Assembly: GCF_000524195.1 (NCBI RefSeq)
Contig: NW_020170440.1
Location: 299,253-363,252, forward strand
Length of the DNA stretch: 64,000 nucleotides
Direction of reading: 5' to 3'
Source of the DNA: Echinococcus granulosus
Lineage: Eukaryota; Platyhelminthes; Cestoda; Cyclophyllidea; Taeniidae
Of the stretch, positions 29,596 to 42,127 are shown in pieces (position 1 is the first letter of the stretch; each line of letters starts with the position of its first letter). Under the pieces are notes generated by a model. That model was given only the letters and a program-made list of their open reading frames with translations, did not search any database and was not told the origin of the DNA. The translations under genes and the position numbers were made by a program.

Positions 29596-32500
29596 ATGCT
29601 CAAGCAAGTGGATGGTCTCGCCACAAGGTTGGAGGAGGTTATAAATAGGCCAAGGTTTAAGGAACTCAGTCATTTGTTCGAGGAACATTCGAAGCTCACA
29701 TACCAAAAGGAGCAGCTGGAAAAGGTACGTCCCAAGCATAACCATTACTAGAATTTTTAGGCTATCGACAATATGCAAAAAACGCTCATGTCGCATCAAG
29801 TGTCTATTCTTAATGCTCTCATCGCCACCTTTGATTTGGCAACCAAGAAGGCCTTCCCACAGCTGACTTCCGTGTCAACTGTCGTAACACCAAGCTCGCA
29901 TCCAAATTTCGGTGATTATCAGTGTAACAATGGTTTGAGTTTGGCCAGACAACTCTCTGCTAACGGCACGAAGATATCTCCAGTTGATGTTGCCACCAAG
30001 ATTTGTGACCATCTAGTAAAAGGGTCGTTAGTTGAAAAGGTTGACATCGCAGGACGTGGTTTTATTAACATCTTTATTTCCCGGAATTTTGTTGAGGAAG
30101 AGGTCACGAAAATTGTCCGTCTTGGTTTCTCCTTGCCTCCGCCGCAGCGCTGCCTTAAGTGTATTGTGGACATGTCCAGTCCCAACATTGCCAAGGAGAT
30201 GCATGTTGGACATCTTAGGTTGGTGTTGATACTCCGTGAACGTTTATTCATATTTGTTATTTTTGATGCACCTTTATCCTTCTGTTAAAGGTCGACCATC
30301 ATTGGAGAGAGCGTTTCTCGGCTCCTCAAATTCATGGGTCATGACGTGTTGAAGCTCAATCATCTGGGTGACTGGGGTACGCAGTTTGGCATGTTGATTG
30401 CGCACCTGAAGGATACTTTTGAGGATCTCGGTGACAGACCTTTGCCCATTACGGATCTGCAGAAGTTCTACCAGGAGGCAAAAGTGCGTTTTGACAAGGA
30501 TGAGGACTTCAAGAGGCGGTCCTATGATGCTGTGGTCAAGCTACAGTCCTACGATCCCGAACACATTAAGAATTGGGAAAAGATTTGCGATGTCTCTAAG
30601 CTGGGTAAGTTTGGTACTGTTTCATCTTTTAATAAAGTGGCATTTTTCCTCGTGGAAAGTATTGGCCCTCACATTTCACCATCGGACCAGGTTAGTTGAT
30701 CATTCACAGTGACCGCGGATTCTTCTGCATCACTCATTGAAGCAGTATTCCAGATAACTGGTCACAATTCTTCGGCGTAGTGATGCGATTCTAATTTAGC
30801 GGTAGCCGTGCTTCTCTTGGATAGGAAATAGATTTTGGTGTCATGTTTATTACTGCTAGACCCCATTCAATAGGTTCGTTTCGTATCGCTCGCTTAAGGT
30901 CGAACAATGTTCTATAAAGAGACTTAGCTTCCTGTAGCAAGGTTTTCATTTATGTTTGTATCTACTTCGCGAGCCATTACTGGTCACTATAGGTGCCGAG
31001 ATTTGACTTGGTCTTAATTACTCTTGCGCCGTGAATCATCGACAATTCATCCATCCACAATTTATTCCCCTCCGCAATAGTAACCAGTCTACTCTTTCGG
31101 ATGTAAGCTTTGGTGCAGTCGTGAGTTACTGCATTCATGACGAAATAAAGAGTCTCGGTCCTATCTCGCCCCGGTGACACTGATGCGGCGCTTGAGTGAC
31201 TCACTAGAAGACGTTAAAGCGCGCGAGTGAATGCAGTTTGGAATGCCTTTTCAAATACGTTCTTGGAGGCTGATAACACAACTTCCTTGTTTACGAATTG
31301 GCTGCTCCTATTTCTCTGCGTGAAGTAGCCTACTTGAGCTGAGGTTTGATGATTTTTCCCATCTCTTCCGTTCAGAATTTGATGACATTTACCGTCGTCT
31401 GGACATTAAGAACCTCGTTCCACGTGGCGAATCCTTTTATCAGTCACGGATGATCGGGCTTGTGGAGTACCTTGACGAACGCGGTCTACTGGAATTCGAT
31501 GACGGTCGAAAGATAATGTGGGCTTCAGGGTCAAGTGTCCCTTTGACCATAGTTAAATCCGACGGCGGCTTTACTTACGACACCTCTGATTTGACAGCAG
31601 TTCGCCAGCGAGTTGTTGAAGAGGGTGGTGAACGAATTATTTACGTTGTTGACTCGGGCCAAAGTTTGCATCTACAGAACATCTTTTCTGCTGCTCAAGC
31701 CTCTGGTTTAGCGGATCCTGCTCGTACTAAGTTGGAGCACATTCCTTTCGGCGTTGTGCTTGGGGAGGACAAGAAGAAATTCAAGACTCGATCGGGCGAA
31801 ACTGTAAAGTTAATTGATCTCTTGAATGAGGGGGTGGATCGAGTGAAAAAGAAGTTGGCTGAAAAGGGCAGGGATAAGGAGTTGACTCCGGAGGAACAGT
31901 GGATAGCAGCTGAGGCCATTGCCTATGGTTGTATAAAGTATGCTGATCTCTCGCACAATAGGATCAATGACTACGTCTTCTCTTTTGATAAGGTAGGTTT
32001 TTGGTGCTCTATATGCGACTGGTGCTGACATGGACACTCAATGACACAACAGTGTTGGAGAGGAACTGAAGGGTAGCGCAATCATGAAAGACTGTCAACC
32101 AACTCATAATAGTCTTCACGATGTCTACTTCCACTATGCCCGCCTCTCCCTACCGCTATTGTGGCACTCTTTTAGATGTTGGATGACAAGGGCAACACAG
32201 CCGCCTACCTTCTCTACGCCTACACTCGAATTCAGTGAGTTCGCACTACCTTTCCCTCTTCTTTCTCCCTCCCTGACTCTCATTTTCTTTCCCACGCAGG
32301 TCTATCGTTCGAAATACAGGCTGGAGTAAGGAGAAGCTTGCCGAAGTGCATGAAACCGCTCATATTAACTTGGAGCATCCAAAAGAACTTAAACTGGGTA
32401 AGATGCTCTGCCGTCTGCCAGAGGTTTTGATCAAGCTGGAGGAGGATCTCTTTTTCAATAAACTATGCGACTACCTCTATGAACTTAGCGGTGTGTTCAC

Positions 32501-32717
32501 GGAGTTTTATGACTCTTGCTATTGCATAGAACGTGAGAACGGTGAGTTTGGCGGCAATCCTACTCCTCATCCCGTGGTTTCTGCTAACTTTATTTTCGTG
32601 ATTTTAGGTGAAGTAGTGAAGATCCACGAGTCGAGGATCTTGCTTTGTGAAGCAACGGCTGCGATAATGAAGACTTGCTTTGATATTCTTGGAATTAGGA
32701 CAGTAGAAAAGATGTAA
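29596..32717 (+). CDS. RARS1: Cytoplasmic arginyl-tRNA synthetase, 7 exons, 642 aa
   Basis: The enzyme charges tRNA-Arg with arginine using ATP in the cytosol. Exons: 29596-29724, 29761-30218, 30291-30604, 31376-31992, 32176-32234, 32300-32541, 32608-32717; the frame holds through to TAA. The N-terminal 60 or so residues are a heptad-rich helix like the leucine-zipper extension of animal ArgRS. The N-terminal add-on domain has FGDYQCN. The class I signature is HVGH (residues 191-194) in [12 protein letters not shown], followed by [18 protein letters not shown]. The degenerate KMSKS loop is KKFKTRSG (about residue 435). The DALR anticodon-binding region includes TEFYDSCYC and ends [10 protein letters not shown]. 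Length is close to the human 660. The start is the first ATG in frame; the frame is also open through a GTG 54 nt upstream, which I do not take as a start. Confidence 0.95.
29725..29760 (+). other. RARS1: 36-nt micro-intron in RARS1
   Basis: The sequence starts GTACGT and ends TTTTTAG. It carries an in-frame TAG, so it must be removed for the protein to be made. Removing it joins Glu-Lys to Ala-Ile-Asp in a continuous helix and keeps the frame. Neighbouring introns in this gene are 65-771 nt. Confidence 0.85.
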
Positions 32718-33734
32718 TAATCTTTTCCTCTGCTTTGCTATTGTTTAGCCCTTTTGTGTTTATGAGTTTGTAGAATCGTGATCCAAAATGTAGTTTTCTC
32801 ATGGAGGAGATCTTTGGCTTTTCTGTGGGATGCGCTTGCGGGTGGATGATTGTCTTTATTTGTTCGGGATTGTCACACTTATCTTGGCTTTAAGCCACTG
32901 TCAAGGGGAGGGGGAGTTTGGATTTCTCTTGGGTCGGTCTGGTCTTCTCTGCTCCTTGATGATGGATTGTTACTACGGTTGGACTCTGAAGTGGAATAGC
33001 CCTTTGAGGTTACGTCATTTGCGATGATGCGATTCGGTGGATTTTTGTCTCCGTAATCGGGCCACTTCTTCGACTCGTTGCGGCACTAAACTCCCTCGTT
33101 CTGATGAGGAGTTGGGGGCTGTTCGAGCTTCCCCTCACGGGGGGACTGGGTAGGTTGGACTTGCCGTGTCAATATCCACGGGATCGATTGGTGTGGGCTA
33201 GTGGGAGTGGTGGTCACCGCGGCCAAGTGTTTCATCAGCTTCGGGACGGCCGTCATGGAGATTCTGAATGTCAGATTTCTGCGGTTAATCGTCTTATCTC
33301 TGTTGTACTGCGCTTGATCTCTTCTCCACGAGTGGATATTCACGGTCTGGGATTTCACGTCTTCATCCTCACGCAGGTACTCACACGTCAGTTCTGTTTC
33401 CCGCCGTAAATGATGCTTTTGCTTACCACGTCACCGCCATGAACAGGGTTCGGACGGCAGTGGAGCAGGCCAGTCCAAACACTGCGAGTAGTGACAAGGC
33501 GCGGAGGGCACTTCCCGTCGCATGAAGCAGTGTTCCACTTCAGGGTACGCCCACGAAGTCAAGAGCTCAGTTAGAACGAAATGCACCTCCAACTCATGGG
33601 TGGGGCTTGAATCGGCCGCTGTGAAGGCGTATGTGACTAATGACACCCAAAAGGTGTTTTTTAAAGAAGGCACATTAATGGATTCGCGATTCACAAATGT
33701 TCCACTACGACTTTTTTTGAATACGGTTTGATGG
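32718..33734 (+). other. 3' flank of RARS1, no gene recognised
   Basis: This holds the presumed 3' UTR of RARS1 and about 1 kb of DNA without a recognisable coding segment. Open frames on both strands in 33.1-33.7 kb overlap each other and resemble no family I know. Confidence 0.45.
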
Positions 33735-34790
33735 ATGGTCATTCAGTTACCACGACTGACTTCGCATGTTGGGTGGGTTACGTACTTTCTTGGGTTCGTG
33801 TTGACTGCGTTTGGCCGTATCCATCCATCCATCCACCCACCCACACATTCAACTTTCATTCGTCCATCCATACATCCCTCTCGTAATTGTCCACCTACCC
33901 CGTATCCATCCATTCTTTGCATTCATCCAGTCAGTCTGGGAATCATCTTCCGTGTACTGTACTCTGATTTTACCCAACAAGCGCCTCTGTTTCGGCCCTC
34001 TCGCGTTCAACACTATCGAAACTTTTGCTGAAGTCCTCTATTGGTGGCAAAGATAGGATCTGGACGACTGGCACGCACGGCATTAGATCATAGGGCTGGC
34101 CAAGCGGTTTACAAAACGGACGAAAGTCAAATCGCACAGTCAATTAATTTTTTGTTCACCGTGCAGTTAGGCTGAACACTGTTACTAAGTTTTCTCCTTG
34201 CAACAAGAAATCTATCATGAAAGCTGTCTGATCGCCGTGATGTCATGCCTAGGCCACCTGTGATCTGTGATGTTGGCGATGATCACGCGAGGTAGGCTAC
34301 AGCGTGAGAAAGCTGCAGTCTCTGATTCATCTTAATTGAAATCTGCTAATCCGATCAAAGTTGGACAGGACACGCATGATATCGAGGCTGTGTTTCGTGT
34401 CCAATCTTTACTAACTGCATTCAGCCTGCGGTTCTGCGATCGCAAATCATCTGCAAAACCCACTTTAGCTGTTGGGTGGAGAATGGAAGAATAACATGCA
34501 TTCATCGCATTCAGTGCACATCAAACCGGTGTCACGAGGTCACTGCACTGCTCTGACAGCCAAATCGGGTAAGCATGTTGGCAATCCCATTGGGCTAAAA
34601 TAACTTATTCCCGGGCAAAATCGGTCGACCGGTAGTCCACAGCCAATGTAAAAGCAGCGTAGACTGACATACCGGCAGACAACTCACCATGCTGTCATGC
34701 CGTAGCAGGGCCAGCAGCAGTAAGATTGTCACCCCAAGATCACTTGAAGACGGAAACTTCAAACGGAGCGACTGGTACGACCACCAGATT
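33735..34790 (+). repeat. Left arm of a giant imperfect inverted repeat
   Basis: Blocks here recur in reverse complement, in mirrored order, at about 35050-36065. Examples: GGTGGGTTACG at 33772-33782 pairs with the block around 36028-36037; CATTCTTTGCATTCAT near 33911-33926 with ATGAATGCAAAGAATG near 35951-35966; GCATTCAGCCTGCGGTT near 34419-34435 with AACCGCAGGCTGAATGC near 35379-35395; TGACAGCCAAATCGGG near 34555-34570 with CCCGATTTGGCTGTCA near 35230-35245. Pairing is imperfect, with small indels throughout. A CATC-rich simple repeat at about 33820-33850 lies in this arm. Confidence 0.75.
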
Positions 34791-35049
34791 ACCACTGCAA
34801 TGGAACACAAACATGTGGGTGCGAATTCTTCATCACTTTGCTCCGTCCCACTGTTACAACGCGGTACAGAGCGGCGCGCCGCGACGCAATGCGGTGTGGT
34901 GCGGTGCAGAGTGATTGAGTATGGCAGCCACTAACAACACTGACACGACGTCAAATCAACGACACCCACGTTCCGCCACCACTGTTAGTGGATCACCAGA
35001 TGTGAGTACGGAAACATTGCAAACTCAACGTCAATTGTATGAACAACTG

Positions 35050-36065
35050 CGAATAACAAATGGGCCTGAGCATGACATCGCTGACTGCTGAGGTGCGCTG
35101 AGTCATGTGCTAATAAACGAGTCCGCACCGCTTTGTCATGCCGCTGCCACATCGACTATGGACCACCGGTCGGCCAATTCTGTCTGAGAATTAGCCATCT
35201 CACTCCAATAAGATTGTCAACATGCTTTCCCGATTTGGCTGTCAGAGCAGCGCAGTGACCTCGTGACACCGGTTTGATGTGCACTGAATGCGATGGATGC
35301 ATGTTACCTGCACCTCTCAACAAACACTGTAAGTTGGCTTATAAATATTTTGCGATCGCTGACCCAGAGAATTGCGGAACCGCAGGCTGAATGCAATTAG
35401 TAAAGACCGGACACGAGAAACAGCCTTAATGTCATGCGTGTCCTGTCCAACTTTGATCGGATTAGCAGATTTCAATTACGATGAATCAGAAACTGCAGCT
35501 TTCTCACGCTGTGGTCTTCCTCACGTGATCATTGCTAACATTACAGATCACAGGTGTAATGTTGGCTTGACATGGTCTAGCCCATATATGACCACGTATG
35601 TATCTTGTCAGCGCGCGGCGATTTGAGAGCTGTCTTGTTAGATTTTTTGCTGTAAGGAGTCGTGAAATTAGTGACTGTGGTCATATTAATTCCACAACAA
35701 ACGAAGGTTTCGTGGGCTGCGCAGTTTGACCTCTGTACGTGTTGTAAACTGCGCTACCCCTCTTATAATCTGATGCCGTGTGTGCTAGTCGACTGGATCA
35801 TAACCTGGCCACCAATCCAAAAATCAGTAGAAAATAGAGAACTTCAACACACCTGTCGTAATTGATCAACTTGAGTAAATCGGTATAAAGATGTCTGTTG
35901 GGTAAAATCATACATCAGCACACAGAGTGCTGATTCAGAGATTGACCAAATGAATGCAAAGAATGGATGGGTGGACGCATTGATTGATTGATATATGACT
36001 GCAACACTGCCAAAACGAATGGAACTGCGTAACCCACCAGCATGATCAGGACGCTCCACTTGCCC
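35050..36065 (-). repeat. Right arm of the giant imperfect inverted repeat
   Basis: Mirror partner of the arm at 33735-34790. A spacer of a few hundred bases (about 34.8-35.05 kb) lies between them and holds GCGGTGTGGTGCGGTGC-like sequence. No transposase-like open frame is present, so if this is a foldback transposable element it is non-autonomous. Confidence 0.72.
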
Positions 36066-36189
36066 TCAGTATGTCCAACATCCGTCCCAGTAGCTTCTCC
36101 AAGCAACCACTTTTAAACATCGGCTCCGTAATCATTACTATATAAAAGAGCCTATGGCATCGACTTTACAATCCATTCGACCACTGGTA

Positions 36190-37975
36190 CCAACACTAAT
36201 GGACTTGGCGGCCACCCGAAGCTCTCCTCACAACTGCAGCTGTGCGTAGAGGACCCAGCAGTCTATGTCGTCTTCAATCAGGAACGCTCAACTGGAGTAA
36301 TCTATGAGCAAGCACCTGGTGTAGTTCAGCGCAATGTCGCAGCTTCCCACCTGAACTATCCCTTTCAAATGTCCACCTCTCCGATATCCTAACCTAATCC
36401 ACGGAGTTTCTGATCACGACTACACCTTAACTTTGCCGGTCTAATACATGGCTTTTGTTATCTCATTTTTTTTACGCTTCTTCAAAGTGGTCTGAGTGAG
36501 CCTCTGTATTCCGTCCTGCTGCCACAAAGAAGTCGCATCGTCTTTATCATATCTGCAACGCAATACAGTTCACTTGCCAGCACTGATCTACTTTTACGAC
36601 AACTTGACGAACAATCTCATTGAGGAAGCCGACCTCTCTACACGCTATAAGTACACTGGTGGTCGTATCAACCTTAGAGTCAATCAGTCGATCCAATTAC
36701 TCGGGCTCACAGTCGAGCAGTGTCTGCTAACGCTCCGCGCAGTCAGCAGCCATCCCTTGGTTCACTGACATACCTCGATTGATAACCACATCTGTGTCGA
36801 AGTCCTCTTTTGTCTATTGACTGTTGACTATCGACTCTCAGGGTGGTAGGTCCACAGGAGCCAGACCACTCGTACCTACTATTCCCCAGTACGTAAGACT
36901 CCTCATTAGTGGAGCGAAATGCACTGAAAGGAGCCGGTAGGAATCATTCTGTTGAAAAGCATGATGAGGATGGTGACGGGGAGGCGGCTCGAAACTTGAC
37001 GAGTGCGTTTTCCAACTACACGTGTATAAAGTGTATACTAAAAAACATGATAGTGCGCAAACTTCCAGTAGTTAGTTATTCGATCAATCAAATAGCCATC
37101 CTTTCAATAGGTTCCTCATGGTATGAGCATTCCATCACCAGCACAATTTGATCCGTAAAAGTGGCACCTGGTGTGTCATCCCATTGCTCGGTCGATGACT
37201 TACCAGTCTGACCTGCAAATGTGAGCAAATTCATTTTCCCCTCCACCAAACTCTCTCCTTTATGTGTGTAGTAGTGTGGGCGTTTACTCTGTGGTGCTGT
37301 GTTCATACCGAACATGACGAAATAGGACAACGAATTGCCATATTGGCAACTCCAATGCGACACCAGCAGTCACCCTCCCTGTCAATTTCTTGTAGTCGGC
37401 ACAAGGACCACAAATTCGCCGCGCTTCATGAGGCGCGTAGCAGAAGCGGGGCAATGAAGAAGTAAAGAATAAATAGGTAGTCGTCTTTGAAATTGAATCG
37501 CATCTGGTGTTCGTTCACTTAGGGCTGTGCATCTCATTTAGTAGCTTTCGCGCCATTTCCCACCAAGTTCATTTGTCTTCCCATCGGCGCCACTGTTGAC
37601 GGCATTGATAAAAATCACCACATAAAGGTGTTCCTGATACAGGAGAATTGAAAATGGGGCAGAAAGAGTAGATAACAAGGATTAGATGACAGTGGAGAGA
37701 AAAAGGCGAATTCACTCACTGCACGTAAAAGAGTGTGGCGTATCTAGCTTGGCCTCAAGTCGTCATAAGGCGCATTCCGTTCGTGTCCGCTACTCCTACA
37801 CCCATCGGCTAACGCCGAACAAGGCTACCGCAGTAGTTTGCCGTCTCGGCGGGTATTTTTAGTATCTTCCGCACCACCTCACGCTGCGCACGGGACAGCG
37901 CAAAGATGATAAAATCGTAGCCTCTAGTGTGCCTCTATGCCATCGCGGTAGTTGATTCACTCGCTCGGCTTGATG
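36190..37975 (+). repeat. Diverged tandem repeat unit, copy A
   Basis: The unit recurs in the same orientation about 2.1-2.4 kb downstream (copy B). Matching blocks: the CAATCAGGAACGCTCAACTGGAG-type block near 36275 with one near 38349; TAGTCGTCTTTGAA near 37478 with the same near 39554; GGGTATTTTTAGTA near 37852 with the same near 40257. Divergence is substantial and boundaries are approximate. No coding function is recognised. Confidence 0.65.
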
Positions 37976-38294
37976 GGCTTAGTTAAAGAGGAAGGGGGTG
38001 GGAGGGTGGCACAAAGAAGACTAAAGTGTGGTCATTTTGGCAGGTAAAATGTTTAGACTTCTTACTTGTAGAGAATATTAGGGATGGTCAATCATTTCAA
38101 ATGTTTTTTAATCACGAAGGTGAATGTTAATCCACGCGAGTGGTGCACAATTTAGGCTTGTAATGGAACTTGTTCTGGACGTCACCACTACTCCTGAAAT
38201 GAGTTTAGTAGTATAACCGCGTAGATATGGCACAGCGGACCCCCTGCTGCTGACGAAAATAAGAAGCCGTCTCACTGATACTATTTAGCGATGC

Positions 38295-40387
38295 ATACCC
38301 TCCCTCACATACTGCCACCAGTGGATGCCCGTCTTCAATCGTCTCCAATCAGGAGCGCTTCACTGGAGCACTCCATGAGCGGTCATCAAAAATAGTCAAA
38401 CATAATTTCTCATCTTCCAGCCTAAACTACTCTCCCAAAGTCATGCTCTCGATATCATAGCCCCAACTCCAAAGTCCTTGCCACTATTTTACCTTGGCTT
38501 CGCCGACCCAATAAACAGTGTCTATCAATTCGTTACTTTGAATGCCTTTTCAATGTGGTTAAAGACAGAATCTGCAGTCCATCCTAGGGCCGCAAATATC
38601 ATACATCGGTTTCACTATTATCTGAAGCCAGTACGGGATCCCGGATGCATTAGGAACACATAACGAAAAATAGTTCAACTTGCAGGACTATCCAACACCA
38701 ATGACCCGTATGCAAGAATTCTGGAGATCGCACACTCTCATTCCCTCATAAACGGTTGAGATAACATCTCAACGCACTGTAAGTACACTAGTAATCATTT
38801 CAAGCCCAAGGTCAAGCCTCTGTTACGAGTGATCAGGCGTAACCCAGACGGGTGGAGCCAAAATCATCTCTGTCATGTGTCGATTGACTGGCCACTACCG
38901 ACCATCTAGTGAGGAAATGGGGAGGATGCAGCTCACTCGAAATTCCTGCTTCCCAAGTTGTGGCACCTCCTCACCAGAGAAGCAAACTGCAACGCGAACG
39001 CTTGTCGACCCACTTTGTTGCCAGATGATAATGATGTGGCTCAAGACGCGACAAACGCGATTCCCGAATTCGAGTAATCGGGGGCACTACTCAAATGCAT
39101 ACATCGGAAGAAGTGGCAGCGCACAAACCTAAAGCAGCCATTCAATCAGACCATCAGTCACGCATAGGATGGAGATTGCATCACCTACGAAATCTGGCCC
39201 CCGAAAGTGGCGTCTCATGCGTCATCCCATCGCTTAGTCGTGGACTCACTAATCACCACCTCAGAAGACGTGAGCAAAATTTAGTTTCCCTACCATCGAC
39301 CTCCCTCCTTCCACCCATAGTAATTAAGTCTTCTGAGATCGTGCTTGATGGTGCTGCGATTGACACTGAGCATGACGAAAAGTGTCAACGAGTTTCATCA
39401 TCATCATCATCATCACCAAGGTGTTTAAAGAAGGCAACTGTAACATGACACTAGCAACCACCCCCTCTGTCAGTCACTGGTAGTTGGAACAAAGCGACTC
39501 GACACCACCGCCCTTGAGCATGAAATAAGTGAAGTAGAGCAATGACCAACCAAGTAGTCGTCTTTGAAGTTGATTCTCATCTGGTATTCACACACCTGTG
39601 TGGGGTGCATCTCATTCGGTAGCTTCCGCGACATTCTCCACCCAGTTCATTTGTCTCTCCATCACCACCACCATCAGCACCGCCGTTGACGTCATTCATG
39701 GCAATCACCACTGACAGGTGTTTCTGACACAGGCAAAGCGAAAACAGGGTACAGGGAATAGGCAACCAGAATTAGGCAACGTAGATGGAGGAGAAGAAGG
39801 TGAATTGACTGACTGGACATGAAATCATCTGGCGTGTCTGGACTTCCCTGAAGTCATCATTAGGAACACCAACATGAAGTCATAAAGACTCGCCAACTTT
39901 TATTCCTTTTGTAGCCAGTCTCAGAAGACTCAATTACCCATGCCACGTACTCATCCCCTTGTGACCAGTCGGCGTGATCTACGAATACCGACGAAAGTTA
40001 GAACCCGGGAGAGTTAAAACGCGTACAGCTAGATAGGAGCGCATCAAAACGAAGCGTCAAAACCCACAAATTTTACTTAATTAGTCTACATACACACACA
40101 CAGACACGCCTCCTAGCGAGAGGTAGTAGTCGGGTTCAGGACCTGGACCGCGTTCATACGAAGCAGAAAGGCGCCTTGACCACGGCGGATTGGCCAAGCA
40201 AATTATCCAATGGCGAAGGCCAAGCGAGTCCAGCGCCGTGGTCTAGCATCACGGAGGGTATTTTTAGTAGCTGCTGCGTCACTCCGCGCAGCGCACACGG
40301 GACGGTGTAAACATGATGAAATTGTGGCCTCATGCTTATCTCAATGCCAATTTGGTAGTCAAATCACTCGCTCAACCTTTGAGAGGC
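38295..40387 (+). repeat. Diverged tandem repeat unit, copy B (runs into the assembly gap)
   Basis: Second copy of the unit at 36190-37975, about 300 bp longer. It includes a short CAT trinucleotide run near 39397 and an ACAC run near 40089. The homology is still present at the edge of the N gap, so part of the repeat may be collapsed or missing there. Confidence 0.62.
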
Positions 40388-40487
40388 NNNNNNNNNNNNN
40401 NNNNNNNNNNNNNNNNNNNNNNNNNNNNNNNNNNNNNNNNNNNNNNNNNNNNNNNNNNNNNNNNNNNNNNNNNNNNNNNNNNNNNNN
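40388..40487. other. Assembly gap of 100 N
   Basis: Exactly 100 undetermined bases, the conventional placeholder for a gap of unknown length. It falls at the end of tandem copy B, which suggests that repeat structure broke the assembly here. Confidence 0.99.
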
Positions 40488-42127
40488 GCCAATCTTCCTA
40501 CTAGAAAGTTGAGAGTTGATGGTGGATAGACATGGGGCATTGATTACTCCAGCATGGATGTCTTTATCTATCGTGACTTGACGAGCGGGCGTAGTTGTTA
40601 GGTGGCGAACCACAGATCAGTGACCGACCGTGAGTGCGTCACTCCAACGTCTTCTTTACAACTAGTCGTAGCACCTGATTTACCATCAACTTGGAATGAT
40701 TGTTAGCGCACTTAGTGTGTTTTGAGAAGTTCCTTCAGCTTGTCAGGAGGGAGCAGCGATAACGTGAACCTTGCTTTTGACGTGCTTTGAAAATTAGACA
40801 TGAGAATGACAGCCCCCTAAAAATCTAGATTTTTTGTAATTCCCTGGCCGGAGACCTCCAAACCTGTGAACCAACAAGTCGCACCACTTTGATTGGTCAA
40901 ATTGCACAAATCAGAGCCTCTGCTATGCTGGCAACTCTCACGCCCTTCATGAGCCTTTTAGATGCCTATCGACCGTGTAGAAGCAAAGGTACATGCCCAA
41001 TCGGTTATTGATGTAACACCGCTATACCTTCCGAGGCAATAAGCATCGGACTCGCGTGAATAGAGGCAGGACGGCAAGCGCCTTTTTTGTGTAGTCACTG
41101 GAAGTCTTCAAACATTTCTACAGAGACTGGGAATCTGTCAAATGACTTTCTACACAAGAGAATGTTATATATTTAAGTGATACACAAAAGCGGCTCGTTG
41201 TGGAACATGGCGTAGATTCCATCGCCACTCAGATTATTTCAGTAGCTTAGCACTGCATAGGCATGACGCAACAAGCGCCCCACCAATCTCCGATCTGAAT
41301 GAAGTTTCACTGCGGCACCGCCTCTCCATCACCGTCATTCTCATCAGTACATAGTCATCGAAGTTTGGAAGGTATGGTGTGTAACCTCCCACCCACCCTG
41401 TCACCAGTGGGATGCTCAAATTTTTCGTGACGGTATCTTCGCATGCATCTGTGTTGGGCAGGAGAAACGTAGACGACGGTAAAAAACGTGGAGAAATGCG
41501 TGACAGCCTCCCGTGTCAAATGTTCCATCCCGTTTCATCCCTTCCTTCAGTCTTCGGATTCTTTCCGCGCTAACACCTTTAACAGTGAAACAAACGCTGC
41601 CGCCCTCCTTTGTTAAGGCAACCAAGTTCCTTCTACATTCAGGCGCTACACAGCCACCTATCATCAGCGAGTTCATAAGTCGCCTTCTGCTTAATCATCC
41701 TCCACACCACTTGTCTCAACTGGCGTGCGTCAACAGTGCCACAATGGTAAACGAGGCAGAATTGCTAGTCCGTTTAGCCACTGGCAGTTGATTCAACTAT
41801 AATAAAATTAAAACACTTCCCTGCCACTTCGCGCATAGAGGAGAAGAGGCGGATAGATAGGAGAAGAAGACGAAGGCAACGATTCCGAGTCAGTGATTGG
41901 CTGGAAAGTAGAAAAGGAAGGGGCAGTTGGGGGGAGAAAAGGGGAGAGGGATTTTATGCACACAAAGTAGTTGAGACAGGGGAAACGAGTAGACGCCTTG
42001 TCTGTTTGTTGGTTTCTTTGCTTGTTTTGTGTATGTTGGAGTAAAATTAGGCTACTGTACACGGGGGATTGGTTGACAGACTGGCTGGATGGAGGAGAGG
42101 ATGGATGATGGGATGGGCAGACGGGAA
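40488..42127. other. 3' flank of DSCAM, no gene recognised
   Basis: No coding segment is recognised in this stretch. Its upper part should contain the DSCAM 3' UTR, read on the minus strand. Open frames around 41.4-42.0 kb lie downstream of the DSCAM stop and resemble no family I know. Confidence 0.45.

Noticed and set aside
36496..36768. 90-codon open frame within tandem copy A
   Set aside because: The frame is not preserved in copy B and shows no known domain, so there is no sign of selection on a protein.
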